Below, one piece after another: positions 25,947-34,956 of a stretch of 64,000 bases of DNA. A program made the translations under genes and the position numbers. How positions within the stretch are numbered: the first letter of the stretch is position 1; the number at the start of each line of letters is the position of its first letter. The notes under the pieces are model-generated. The model saw nothing but the letters and a program-made list of their open reading frames with translations, was not told the origin of the DNA and searched no databases. Origin of the DNA: Gammaproteobacteria bacterium (GTDB taxonomy: Bacteria; Pseudomonadota; Gammaproteobacteria; GCA-001735895); NCBI GenBank assembly GCA_029862005.1, contig JAOTYD010000019.1, positions 1 through 64,000 of the forward strand, written 5' to 3'.

Positions 25947-28313
25947 CTACTCGGGTGATGGGACGTCGCGCACTCTCGACTTGGTCGGATCGTAAAACGG
26001 AAATCCGACAACCTTTGCCGGCAGGCGCTTCTGCTTGCCGTCGAGTTTGCCGACTTCGACTTCGGTGCCGGGGACGGCGTGTTCTAACTGCATTCGGCAC
26101 AGTGCAACATTTTTACCTAGTATCGGGGAGCGCACTGCGCTGGTGATTTCACCGACCTGGTTACGGCCGATTTCAACGCCGTCCCCATTTGCGGCCAATT
26201 CATCACCGGTAAGCTCGAGACCAACCAGCACCCGCTGGGGATTTTCCTTGCGCTTGATCAGTGCTGCCTTACCAACGAAATCGTCCTGCTTGGTACTGAG
26301 CGGCACGGTAAACGGAATTCCGGCTTCGAACGGGTCGGTCTGATCGCTGAATTCATAACCGGCGAAGATCAGCCCGGCTTCGATGCGCAGCATGTCCAGG
26401 GCTTCAAGCCCGAGCGGTGTCAGGTCGTAGGCTTCACCCGCTTCCCAGATTGCGTCCCAAACCTCGGGCGCATCATTCGGATGGCAAAATACCTCGTAGC
26501 CGAGTTCACCGGTATAGCCGGTGCGCGAAACCACGAGCGGAATTCCCTGCTCGTCGCCAATGCGCGCGATCGAAAAGCGAAACCATTCAAGTTCTTCCAG
26601 CGTCGCCTGATCGGGTCGCGTCCAGATAATCTGTTTTAAAACATCGCGGCTTTTTGGACCCTGCACCTGCAGGTTATGCAACTGATCGGTCGAGTTGCGC
26701 ACCCAGGCCTGCAGTCCGAGTGCCTCGGCCTGTTCGCGTAACCAGATACCGCTTTCATCGCTGCCCCCGATCCAGCGGAAATTATTCTGACCGAGTCGAA
26801 ACACCGTGCCATCGTCAATCATGCCGCCGTTTTCATAACACATCGCCGTGTAAACCACCTGGCCGACCGCAAGGCGGCGGATATCACGCGTGACGCAGGT
26901 CTGTAATAGCAGCTCGGCATCGGGACCGGTAACTTCGTATTTACGCAACGGCGATAAATCGATCACCACCGCGCCTTCACGGCAGGCCCAGTATTCGTCG
27001 AGCGCACCGTGATTGGTATAACTGTTTGCCAGCCAGTAGCCCGCGTACTCGGTAAAATTGCGTGTGTGTTCCGAGGTACGGCTGTGAAAACCGGTCTCCT
27101 GGGTCAATTCTTTGTCTGCATCTGCTGTCATTCTGAATGCCGTCGCTTTGTTAAATGAATTCGTGCCTGCATAAATTCGCATGTGAATATCGGTCGGATT
27201 CCAGCCGTTTGCCGGATCGACATCACATGGGCAGGCGGAAGATACGCATACCATGTCCTTGAGTGCCCGCATCAGCACATAGTCACCGGGACGTGACCAG
27301 GGCTCGTCGAAGTACATCTGGTTGCTGTTATCAATTGAGGTGTTGAAAAACAGGTTGATTGCCATCCAGCCCTTGCGTGCCTCTACCCCGTAGGGTTGCA
27401 GTGCCTGACTGAAATTGTCGGAGCAATTGACGTGCCCGGGATAACCCATTTCTTCGTAGTACTTTGCGGTACATGCGGTGCCAAAGCTGTCGTGTCGACC
27501 GCAGGTATCCTGCACCACCTCAATCATTGGCTCAAAATTCTGATCGTAGAACTTGGCATACAACCCGGGCGCCGGATAGGCGGCCCCGACCACGTGGCGG
27601 GTCGCGGTAGCATCGAGGCTGCGCTCGACACCTCGCTCCAGCATCGAGGAGTCGAAGCACTGAAAGTCGGAACATTCACGCCCCTCGACGTCGATGATCT
27701 GAATGAAATCGCCAGCCTTAACCTCGTAGGCAAACGCGGTGCGCGCCTCGATGCGCACATCTTCAAGCGGATCCGCTAATGGATCGGGCAGCCGGATTTC
27801 TGTTTCAGTCACTCCGATCGGATGTCGATGAACAAATGCCACCAGGTCGGTTACCGTGTCCTGCTGGTCGGCACGCATGTCACTACCCGGCGCGGCGACG
27901 AGACAGGTGGCGGGTTGAGCGGCGATAAATCGAACCGAATCGCCAGCAGGAGAGTAATTGCTGAATACGACGCAGCTGCGGGCTTCCTCGATTGAAATAC
28001 CAAGCCTGTTCAGCGCCTCCTTTAATTCGATGGCGCTGGGCTCGGAACTGTCCAGGATCTGTTTAAGCGTCTCGGCGCTTCCATTATTACGAGCGCCGAT
28101 AAGTGCCGAATCGCTGCGACCACCGGCATCGAACACGGTGATTTCACCCGGTTGCAATCCTTCCGGGCTGACCAGCTGGAGTTCGTCGCCGGCCTGTAAG
28201 TTCAACGCTACACTGCCGCCACCGCGTACCCGGTAGCGTTCGGTATTCGGCGGAAGCGCGTTAATTCCCGGCTCGCGTACCCTGACTGGTGAGATAAACA
28301 GGGGTGCATTCAT
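25947..28313 (-). CDS. tdm: Trimethylamine N-oxide demethylase (Tdm), DUF1989-GcvT
   Basis: Converts TMAO to dimethylamine plus formaldehyde, with the C1 unit captured by THF. The 788-residue architecture is that described for Tdm of Methylocella and roseobacters: an N-terminal metal-binding DUF1989 region (clearest at residues about 190-400, with FGTACTAKYYEEMGYPGH and the cysteine cluster SSACPCDVDP) followed by a THF-binding GcvT domain from about 410 (EYWACREGAVVIDLSP, QVQGPKSRDVL, VSRTGYTGELGYEVF, GLEALDMLRIEAG). It is 3 bases downstream of the gntR stop, so the two are coupled. tmm, which makes TMAO, is 14 kb away. A different GcvT-type demethylase substrate remains possible. Confidence 0.82.
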   Translation of the reverse strand: MNAPLFISPVRVREPGINALPPNTERYRVRGGGSVALNLQAGDELQLVSPEGLQPGEITVFDAGGRSDSALIGARNNGSAETLKQILDSSEPSAIELKEALNRLGISIEEARSCVVFSNYSPAGDSVRFIAAQPATCLVAAPGSDMRADQQDTVTDLVAFVHRHPIGVTETEIRLPDPLADPLEDVRIEARTAFAYEVKAGDFIQIIDVEGRECSDFQCFDSSMLERGVERSLDATATRHVVGAAYPAPGLYAKFYDQNFEPMIEVVQDTCGRHDSFGTACTAKYYEEMGYPGHVNCSDNFSQALQPYGVEARKGWMAINLFFNTSIDNSNQMYFDEPWSRPGDYVLMRALKDMVCVSSACPCDVDPANGWNPTDIHMRIYAGTNSFNKATAFRMTADADKELTQETGFHSRTSEHTRNFTEYAGYWLANSYTNHGALDEYWACREGAVVIDLSPLRKYEVTGPDAELLLQTCVTRDIRRLAVGQVVYTAMCYENGGMIDDGTVFRLGQNNFRWIGGSDESGIWLREQAEALGLQAWVRNSTDQLHNLQVQGPKSRDVLKQIIWTRPDQATLEELEWFRFSIARIGDEQGIPLVVSRTGYTGELGYEVFCHPNDAPEVWDAIWEAGEAYDLTPLGLEALDMLRIEAGLIFAGYEFSDQTDPFEAGIPFTVPLSTKQDDFVGKAALIKRKENPQRVLVGLELTGDELAANGDGVEIGRNQVGEITSAVRSPILGKNVALCRMQLEHAVPGTEVEVGKLDGKQKRLPAKVVGFPFYDPTKSRVRDVPSPE

Positions 28314-28316
28314 CGT

Positions 28317-29060
28317 TTAGTCGGTCTCGAGCAAATCATCATGCACCCCGTAGAGATGATCCTTGATCAGTCGAACAGCACTGGCCGTATCGCGCGCGGC
28401 AATGGCCTCGTATAGAGCGTGATGCTGGTTGTTGTAGTAGTCAATGCGATCGGAGGTTAGCAGTTTGGCTTTCATCGTGCGCCACTGTGAATGTCGGCGC
28501 ACCTCGCTGATGCGCTCGTACAGCCAGTACATCAGCTTGTTGCGTGAACAATGCGCCAATGCCAGGTGAAAAGCGGCATCCCCGCGCGCAAATTTTTCCG
28601 GGTCCCCACCGCAATCTTCACACTGGCGTAGTGCGTCGCGCAACTCATCGAGATCACGTGAGCTCGCGTTGGCTATCGCCAGGCGCACCATTTGCGGTTC
28701 GATTGCAATACGCACCTCGTTCATTTCCAGCGGGCTGGTTACGCTCGATATTTCCTGCTGGTTGGTAATTTCCCGGTGCGTTACATAGGTGCCGCTGCCG
28801 ATTTGTCGCGTAACCAGGTGCTGTTGCTCCAGAATTTCGAGTACCGAGCGGATCGTGCCTCGTGAAACGCCGAACTCTTCGGCCAGGTTCCGTTCTGCCG
28901 GGAGGCGTTCCTCGTAAGCATATTTGCCCTCGAGGATACGGCGGCGCAATTGCGCAGCGACATTACTGGTGGTGACACCAACGCGAGTGCCGGGCCTTTT
29001 GTGCACCGGTTTAAGGTCTCCATCTGCAGCTAACAGAGCGCTGCTATTTAGTGCTTTCAC
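28317..29060 (-). CDS. GntR/FadR-family regulator of the methylated-amine genes
   Basis: A 247-residue FadR-type GntR regulator: the winged helix at residues about 30-95 contains LRRRILEGKYAYEERLPAERNLAEEFGVSRGTIRSVLEILEQ in outline, and the C-terminal FCD domain has EVRIAIEPQMVRLA, FHLALAHCSRN and HHALYEAIAARD with the three conserved histidines that bind metal. Translation begins at GTG 29060 with GAGGA about 10 bases upstream. It precedes tdm in an operon and is divergent from the glutamine-synthetase/mgsABC operon. A set of AAATTGGYAC repeats in the gap is its likely operator. Confidence 0.9.
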   Translation of the reverse strand: MKALNSSALLAADGDLKPVHKRPGTRVGVTTSNVAAQLRRRILEGKYAYEERLPAERNLAEEFGVSRGTIRSVLEILEQQHLVTRQIGSGTYVTHREITNQQEISSVTSPLEMNEVRIAIEPQMVRLAIANASSRDLDELRDALRQCEDCGGDPEKFARGDAAFHLALAHCSRNKLMYWLYERISEVRRHSQWRTMKAKLLTSDRIDYYNNQHHALYEAIAARDTASAVRLIKDHLYGVHDDLLETD

Positions 29061-29605
29061 GCCGCTAGATTCCTCTAATTGCTGTCTAAATATGGTCCAG
29101 TAAATTGGTACAATAATGCGCCAATTTTTGCGCTAAATCAAGCCTTTCTAAGCTTAAATATCGTTGAAATTGGCACTATGATCGTTAAATTGGCACCGAG
29201 TCGGTGCAGCTCCTGTCATGTTCGAAAAATACGCAGAGAAATGAAAACGGATTATGAAACTAACATTAAGCTATTGAAATAATTGGACTATGAAGAATTA
29301 TTTATGTTGCTCCAGGATTACTCATGGATTCGACCAGATCTGGATAATGATAAATTTCAATCACTGCTCGAGAAATTGGTCTATTAAACCTAGCACTTTA
29401 AGCAAGAATTGTCCAAAAAAAGCTATAAGAGGTCTTGTTTTGTGCCACCCGATAGGTATAACATTGCGGTCTGTCGAGTTCACCCGAAGCATCTCCTGGG
29501 CAGCGAAAAAAACAGGTTTCCGGTTGTAAAAAGTGTTTAATCGGCGGCTTTTTCGCAGAACCGAAGAGCAAAAAATATAAGTCCTTAACCGTTTGGAGGG
29601 TAATT
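29061..29605. other. 545-bp intergenic region between gntR-tdm and the GS-mgsABC operon
   Basis: No gene is supported; a 79-codon frame at 29290-29529 lacks an RBS and looks non-coding. The gntR-proximal third contains four AAATTGGYAC-type sites and a GCACCGA/TCGGTGC palindrome. The distal end carries the SD TTGGAGGG before the plus-strand start. The middle (29210-29560) shows nothing further that I can assign. Confidence 0.6.
29102..29207. promoter_or_regulatory. Operator array of AAATTGGYAC repeats, probable GntR sites
   Basis: AAATTGGTAC lies at 29102-29111 and AAATTGGCAC at 29167-29176 and 29187-29196, the latter two exactly 20 bases apart. An inverted copy GCGCCAATTT is at 29118-29127. 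The last repeat runs into a perfect palindrome GCACCGA-G-TCGGTGC (29193-29207). The array is 42-147 bases upstream of gntR, where autoregulation and divergent control would occur. Confidence 0.65.
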
Positions 29606-31075
29606 ATGACCGATTTACAAGCACATGTTGAAGCGCCGGGACGCGCTGAACTGGTAAAGCAGGTAAGCGAAAAAATTAAGGAAACTGGGGTCGACTACAT
29701 TTACTACCAGTTTATTTCCGTTACTGGGCGTATTGTCGGTAAGGGTATTCCTGCCATGCACTGGGAGCGTCTGGCCGAGAAAGGCTTTCAGTTGGTATAC
29801 GGTTCTACGGCTAACCTGTTCGTCGATCGCCATGGTGACTACATCGGTTACGGTCCCGAATCATCGGAACTGGTCGGCATTCCCGATCCTGAGACCTTCT
29901 GTCAATTGCCCTGGGACAAGCGCATCGGTCGGGTATTCTGTACCTTGTTCCGTAACCGCGAAGAACGCGAGAATCCGGGTGGCGCATTGACTTCAGATTG
30001 TCGGGGTAATTTGCGTCGTATCCACAATGAATTTCAGGACAAGCATGGCCTCGACATGCGCTGTGGCACCGAGCCCGAAATGATGTGGTTAAAGCGTGGT
30101 GAAGACGGCAAGATGAGCGGTGGTGTTACCAAGCCGAACTGCTACCACATCGACCAGTTCGAAGAACTGCGTCCGTCCTTTATGAAAGTTATCGAATACT
30201 CGATTCAAATGGGGCTCGACATCATCCAGGGCGACCACGAAGACGCGCCGGGCCAGCTCGAACTGAATACCCAGTTCGACGATGTGTTGCGTAATGCCGA
30301 TCGCCTGACTACCTACCGGCAAATATGTGCCCAGGTAGCGCGAGAAGACAATTTGATTGCCTGTTTCATGTCCAAGCCGTTCATGGGTGTCTCGGCTTCC
30401 GGTTGCCACCACAACATGTCGCTATGGCGCGGTGGCGAAGATGTGGTTAATAAACTTGGCATGGAATCTCTTCCGGGTATGGAGGGCGCTTTCAGTTACC
30501 GGGTTGGCGGTGAAAACACCTTCATGCCTGATCCTTCAATTGACGAGCGAGCGCCAGGCACGATCGGATTGCAATCGATAGGTGGTGTTATCCAGCACCT
30601 GGGCGCGCTGACCTCGATTGGGTCTTCAACCGTTAACTCATACCGTCGTCTGTGGGATACCGGTTTCTGGGCGCCGATCTTTGCTGACTGGGGATACCAG
30701 AACCGCACCTGTGCGTTACGGGTATCCGCTCCGGGTCGTTTCGAATACCGTTCGGTAGACTCGATGGTGAATCCTTACTTGATGGGGGCTGCACTGTTGA
30801 AAGCTTTCGATGATGGTATCGACAACAATCTCGATCCAGGTGAAGCGGAAGAACGCAACATCTATGAAGCGATCGATGCAGGTAAAGACGTCAAGAAATT
30901 ACCGATGTCACTTGGCGAAGCACTCGATGAATTGCGTGCCGATGAAGTCATCAAATCAGCCATGCCGGGCGAAATGTTCAAGGTTTTCGAGCATTACAAA
31001 CGTGACGAGTGGGAGCGTTTTAATCATACGGTTACCGATTGGGATGTCGAAACTTATCTCGACTGTCTGCCGTAG
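29606..31075 (+). CDS. Glutamine synthetase-family ligase, GMAS-like, 489 aa
   Basis: ATP-dependent ligase of the glutamine synthetase superfamily. Active-site signatures are present: GTEPEMM near residue 156 (metal-binding Glu), GDHEDAPGQLELN near 210, SGCHHNMSLW near 265 (the ATP-site His), SSTVNSYRRL near 335 and FEYRSVDSMVNPY near 375. At 489 residues it is longer than GlnT/GMAS and not a housekeeping GlnA. The downstream mgsA, mgsB and mgsC genes suggest it makes a gamma-glutamyl amide, perhaps gamma-glutamylmethylamide from methylamine, as the substrate for N-methylglutamate formation. That is inference; ethylamine, dimethylamine or ammonia are alternatives. The SD TTGGAGGG is ideal. 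Confidence 0.75.
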   Translation: MTDLQAHVEAPGRAELVKQVSEKIKETGVDYIYYQFISVTGRIVGKGIPAMHWERLAEKGFQLVYGSTANLFVDRHGDYIGYGPESSELVGIPDPETFCQLPWDKRIGRVFCTLFRNREERENPGGALTSDCRGNLRRIHNEFQDKHGLDMRCGTEPEMMWLKRGEDGKMSGGVTKPNCYHIDQFEELRPSFMKVIEYSIQMGLDIIQGDHEDAPGQLELNTQFDDVLRNADRLTTYRQICAQVAREDNLIACFMSKPFMGVSASGCHHNMSLWRGGEDVVNKLGMESLPGMEGAFSYRVGGENTFMPDPSIDERAPGTIGLQSIGGVIQHLGALTSIGSSTVNSYRRLWDTGFWAPIFADWGYQNRTCALRVSAPGRFEYRSVDSMVNPYLMGAALLKAFDDGIDNNLDPGEAEERNIYEAIDAGKDVKKLPMSLGEALDELRADEVIKSAMPGEMFKVFEHYKRDEWERFNHTVTDWDVETYLDCLP

Positions 31076-31174
31076 GCTTGTTTCAAATTATTCCGGTGCG
31101 GGCTTGCTCTGCACCGGGATTTAGATTTAAGGCAGCCCCGGCAGCCTAATCTTTAACTCTAAGAGGATAATCTT

Positions 31175-32113
31175 ATGTGTGGTATTGCTGGACTTATCTG
31201 GAAAGGTGGCGTGACCAGTGATATCGGTAGCGAGATGACCCAGATGCTTCAGGCGTTGAAGCACCGCGGACCCGACTCTACCGGTTTTGCGCTCTATGGT
31301 AAGGGCGAGGAAGGCGTGTACGTGCTGCGCTTCAAGGTGGCCGAGCAGGAAGACATGAAGACCGGTTTCGATATTCATCGGCTGGTTATCGAGCGCAAGG
31401 CCGCGGTTGATACACGCATGGCAGAACTGGGTGCCGAAGTCATCGAAAGAGAAGATGCCACCGAGTACGCGTTTCGCTATCACTTCAAATTTGACGGTGA
31501 TTTGAAACGTTTAATCGATTTCATCGAAGACCTCGATGGTGTTGAAATCCTGTCGGTCGGTAAAGCGCTTGAATTGATCAAGGACTTAGGCGATGCAACC
31601 GTGGTTTCCGAGCAGTATGGATTGAAAGGCTTCGTCGGCACCCACGCGATCGGCCATACACGTATGGCGACCGAGTCGGACGTCGATATTCGTTCGGCGC
31701 ATCCCTACTGGGCTTACCCGTTCAATGATGTTTCGGTGGTTCACAATGGCCAGTTGACCAACTACTGGACCATGCGTCGCGACCTCGAGCGCCGTGGTCA
31801 TCGCTTCATGTCGAACTGTGACTCCGAACTGATTGCGGTTTACATTGCCGATCGAATCGACCGGGGTGACGAGCTTGAAGGTGCAATGCGCAGAACCATC
31901 GATGTTATCGACGGTGTGTTCACCTACCTGGTTGCAACCGGCAATCAGCTGGGCATGGCAAAAGACGTCATGGGTGCCAAACCCATGGTGCTCTACGAGA
32001 GCGATGAGTTTGTCGGCCTGGCTTCGGAAGAAGTTGCCATTCGCAGTATTTTCCCACGTGAAATCGACACCTGGGATCCTTATCAAGGGGAGGTAAAAGT
32101 ATGGGCAGCGTAA
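31175..32113 (+). CDS. mgsA: Glutamine amidotransferase-like subunit MgsA/GlxB
   Basis: A 312-residue class II (Ntn) glutamine amidotransferase-like protein beginning MCGIAGLIW, so Cys2 is the expected N-terminal nucleophile after Met removal. GPDSTGFALY, GHTRMATES and VVHNGQLTNYW mark the Gln-binding region. In the N-methylglutamate synthase of methylotrophs this is subunit MgsA, which works on gamma-glutamylmethylamide; the same family is called GlxB in rhizobia. Its end overlaps mgsB by 13 bases, with the SD AGGGGAGG inside its coding sequence. It is 99 bases downstream of the GS-like gene. Confidence 0.82.
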   Translation: MCGIAGLIWKGGVTSDIGSEMTQMLQALKHRGPDSTGFALYGKGEEGVYVLRFKVAEQEDMKTGFDIHRLVIERKAAVDTRMAELGAEVIEREDATEYAFRYHFKFDGDLKRLIDFIEDLDGVEILSVGKALELIKDLGDATVVSEQYGLKGFVGTHAIGHTRMATESDVDIRSAHPYWAYPFNDVSVVHNGQLTNYWTMRRDLERRGHRFMSNCDSELIAVYIADRIDRGDELEGAMRRTIDVIDGVFTYLVATGNQLGMAKDVMGAKPMVLYESDEFVGLASEEVAIRSIFPREIDTWDPYQGEVKVWAA

Positions 32114-32937
32114 CAACATCCCATGACATGGGGCTGCACGAGGAGCAGCTCGCGGGTCGTACTCAGCAGCGGTTTTTCTCGGCCACAGAGGAAGAGAATT
32201 TTACCTATCCATGGGCTTACGAAGTTGATTTCGAGAAAGTAGCCGAATTTGACGCCGCGGAAATGGAAATTTCGGAGATCAACATCAAGATTCGTGATTT
32301 GATGAAGTCCGGGGTTGGTACGATTACGGTGAAAAATCCGCGCGCCAAGCACTCGCTCGGTGTCGGAATCCTGAATCGTCTGAATCTGAACTTCGAAGGT
32401 AGCCTCGGCTACTTTGGTTGTGGATTGATCGATGGCCCCAATATCCGTATTAGTGGTCGTGTGGGCTGGTCATGCGCAGAAAACATGATGGCGGGTAAGG
32501 TGGTCATCGAAAAGAATGCGGGTTCTTTGTTCGGCGCCGCGATTCGCGGTGGTGACCTTGTCTGTAGGGGACAGGCAGGCGCGCGCGTCGGCATAGATCA
32601 AAAGGGCGGAACCATTATCGTCGGTGACAGTGTCGGTGCCTTTACCGGTTTCATGATGCAGCGCGGCCGCATGATTATCCTCGGCGATGCCGGCGATAAC
32701 CTCGGTGATTCGATGTACGACGGCACGATTTACGTTGGTGGCAAGATCGCGAGCCTTGGCGTCGACTGTGTCGAAACCGAATTGACCGATCTCGACAAGC
32801 GTTATCTCGAAGGCAAGTTATCGCAATACGACATGTCGGCTCCCAACGGTGTCGACAGCATGATCAAGCTGACATCCGGCAAGCAATTGTGGAATTACGA
32901 CAACCTCGAACCAACGGAAAAGAAACTGGTGCTTTAG
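32101..32937 (+). CDS. mgsB: GltB C-terminal-domain subunit MgsB/GlxC
   Basis: A 278-residue protein of the glutamate synthase C-terminal right-handed beta-helix type, with repeated G-x2-G-x3-G turns (GYFGCGLIDG, GSLFGAAIRGGDLVCRGQAGARVG, GAFTGFMMQRGRMIILGDAG). A roughly 60-residue N-terminal extension that begins MGSVTTSHDMG precedes the domain. It is the structural subunit MgsB of N-methylglutamate synthase, or GlxC by rhizobial naming. The start overlaps mgsA, and mgsC follows after 28 bases, so the three are translationally linked. Confidence 0.82.
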   Translation: MGSVTTSHDMGLHEEQLAGRTQQRFFSATEEENFTYPWAYEVDFEKVAEFDAAEMEISEINIKIRDLMKSGVGTITVKNPRAKHSLGVGILNRLNLNFEGSLGYFGCGLIDGPNIRISGRVGWSCAENMMAGKVVIEKNAGSLFGAAIRGGDLVCRGQAGARVGIDQKGGTIIVGDSVGAFTGFMMQRGRMIILGDAGDNLGDSMYDGTIYVGGKIASLGVDCVETELTDLDKRYLEGKLSQYDMSAPNGVDSMIKLTSGKQLWNYDNLEPTEKKLVL

Positions 32938-32965
32938 GCACGGGTTTTGATCCTGGAGAATAAAG

Positions 32966-34306
32966 ATGTCTGATAAAAAAATAGATCCCTATCACCTTGG
33001 AAACAGTTTTATTTTTCCGCCCGAAGTGATGAACGATATTCACATCAAGGCCGAGCTCGGTCGGTACCGCATGCGTGGCTTTTCGCTGTTCAAGAAAATT
33101 CCAACCTGGGACGACCTGACATTCATGCCGGGTACGCTGACGCGTTTTGTAATCGAGGGTTATCGCGAAAAATGTTTAACCAAGACCATCATTGGTCCCA
33201 ATGCCAAGATTCCGTTAGAACTCGATATCCCGGTTTATATCACCGGTATGTCTTTCGGCGCCTTAAGTTATGAGGCCAAGACCGCGTTGGCACGTGGTGC
33301 CACCATGGCAGGTACCGCGACCTGTTCCGGTGAGGGTGGCATGATTCCGGACGAGCGTCGCTACTCGTCAAAATGGTTTTACCAGTGTATCCAGTCGCGC
33401 TATGGCTTCAATCCGAATCACCTGCGTCTTGCCGATGCAGTCGAGTTCTTTATCGGCCAGGGCTGCAAGGTTGGTCTCGGTGGTCACCTGATGGGGCAGA
33501 AGGTCACCGACCAGGTGGCTGAAATGCGTTCATTACCCGCCGGTATCGATCAGCGTTCACCGGCGCGTCATCCCGACTGGATGGGACCGGACGACCTGGC
33601 GCTCAAGATCCAGGAAGTGCGTGAAGCCACCGATGGGCAGATTCCGATTCAGTTGAAACTGGGTGCGGCGCGGGTATACGACGACGTGCGAATGGCCGCC
33701 AAGACCGGCCCTGATTCGATTTATATCGACGGTATGGAAGGTGGTACCGGAGCTGGTCCGCATCTTGCGACCGAGGATACCGGTGTTCCCGGTATTGCCG
33801 CGATTCGCCAGGCCAGACAGGCGCTCGATGATGTCGGTATGTCAGGTGAAATAACCCTGGTTTATGCGGGTGGTATCCGTAACGGTGCCGACCTTGCGAA
33901 AGCGATTGCGCTCGGTGCTGACGCGGTTGCAATTGGCCACTCGGCCTTGATCGCGCTGAACTGTAACAAGGATATTCCGGAAGCCGATTTCCCAAATGAA
34001 ATGGGTGTTGAACCAGGCTACTGCTATCACTGTCACACTGGGCGTTGCCCGGTAGGTGTCGCGACCCAGGATCCGATCCTGCGCAAACGTCTCGATCCTG
34101 ATTCGGCGGCGGAGCGGGTTTACAACTTTCTGCATACACTCACCATCGAAGCGCAGTTGTTCGCGCGGGCTTGCGGCAAGACCAACATCCATTCGCTGGA
34201 GCCGGAAGACCTGGCTGCATTGACGATGGAAGCGTCTGCCTGTGCGCAGGTGCCAATGGCGGGTACGCAACACACTGTCGGTCGTCCCGACATGACACGT
34301 TATTAA
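32966..34306 (+). CDS. mgsC: FMN/FeS glutamate synthase-type subunit MgsC/GlxD
   Basis: The 446-residue FMN-binding barrel of a glutamate synthase-like enzyme. FMN- and 2-oxoglutarate-site motifs are present: SFGALSYEAK near 95, SGEGGM near 115, KLGAARVYDD near 230, DGMEGGTGAGP near 255 and YAGGIRNGADLAKA near 297. The [3Fe-4S] cysteine motif CYHCHTGRCPVG lies near 353. As MgsC it would carry out the reductive step giving N-methylglutamate from the amidotransferase product and 2-oxoglutarate. It keeps all the catalytic motifs, unlike the degenerate copy at the end of the protein encoded at 47658. Next gene is 13 bases downstream. Confidence 0.83.
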   Translation: MSDKKIDPYHLGNSFIFPPEVMNDIHIKAELGRYRMRGFSLFKKIPTWDDLTFMPGTLTRFVIEGYREKCLTKTIIGPNAKIPLELDIPVYITGMSFGALSYEAKTALARGATMAGTATCSGEGGMIPDERRYSSKWFYQCIQSRYGFNPNHLRLADAVEFFIGQGCKVGLGGHLMGQKVTDQVAEMRSLPAGIDQRSPARHPDWMGPDDLALKIQEVREATDGQIPIQLKLGAARVYDDVRMAAKTGPDSIYIDGMEGGTGAGPHLATEDTGVPGIAAIRQARQALDDVGMSGEITLVYAGGIRNGADLAKAIALGADAVAIGHSALIALNCNKDIPEADFPNEMGVEPGYCYHCHTGRCPVGVATQDPILRKRLDPDSAAERVYNFLHTLTIEAQLFARACGKTNIHSLEPEDLAALTMEASACAQVPMAGTQHTVGRPDMTRY

Positions 34307-34319
34307 GGGGGGCGCGAAA

Positions 34320-34709
34320 ATGACCGAACTAAGTATTAATCATTTCCTCGAAGGCGATGGCGTTGACACCGAGCGTGAAAAAATCATTGGTCAACACATC
34401 GGTTATCGTTATGACGTAAACCTGGTGCCCGACATGGAGCGTTGTACACCTTTTTTACAAAAATACATGGAAATTATGGGCTGGAGCGACCTGAACTGGC
34501 TTGAAGACGTGCACATGGGTTACGAGGAAGGCAACCCGGCGGTGTTCGATCGCAATATCAATGGCTGGGTGACCATTCCCGAAAATATTAAATTACCGGA
34601 TAACCAGCAGGATCGGGACATGATCGCACGTGAATTGTTGATCAAGTTTCAGATGGCGAAAGGACATCCGATGGTCGATCTGCGCAAGGCATACGAAAAG
34701 TTTACCTGA
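34320..34709 (+). CDS. Small acidic protein co-transcribed with mgsABC
   Basis: A 129-residue soluble protein starting MTELSINHFLEGDG. I do not recognise it. It is acidic, has no cysteine cluster beyond a single Cys, and contains MERCTPFLQKYMEIMGW and WVTIPENIKLP. Its start lies 13 bases after the mgsC stop with the SD AAGGGGGGC, and a rho-independent terminator follows 23 bases after its stop. It is thus the last gene of the GS-mgsA-mgsB-mgsC operon. A role as an accessory or regulatory subunit of the synthase is a reasonable inference. Confidence 0.75.
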   Translation: MTELSINHFLEGDGVDTEREKIIGQHIGYRYDVNLVPDMERCTPFLQKYMEIMGWSDLNWLEDVHMGYEEGNPAVFDRNINGWVTIPENIKLPDNQQDRDMIARELLIKFQMAKGHPMVDLRKAYEKFT

Positions 34710-34732
34710 GATAAGGTACGTAAAACGAAGCC

Positions 34733-34767
34733 AAAAGGATTATTTTAAGATACCGGTAATCCTTTTT
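34733..34767 (+). terminator. Rho-independent terminator of the GS-mgsABC operon
   Basis: A perfect 10-bp stem AAAAGGATTA/TAATCCTTTT with a 14-base loop ends in a T run. It separates the synthase operon from the first amt gene, which therefore needs its own promoter in 34768-34956. Confidence 0.8.
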
Positions 34768-34956
34768 GCCATTTTGATCATGAAGTCTTTATATGTTATT
34801 TATACGGATCTTTAGTAAAAATATTAATGGTGAGGATTTTCATACGGGTAGTTAATTTTTCCTTTGAATTTACAGGCTGTTTGAAAGTCATTGCGTGATA
34901 TGCCGGCAGGATGCCTGTCTAAATTTTACAATTCTCATAACTAAAAGGGGGAGAAA

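Noticed and set aside
29290-29529. 79-codon frame in the gntR/GS intergenic region
   Set aside because: No SD, cysteine- and serine-rich random-looking product, lies in a regulatory region.
34768-34956. Sigma-54 promoter before the first amt
   Set aside because: No GG-N10-GC pair with surrounding consensus and no NtrC-like palindrome was found there.
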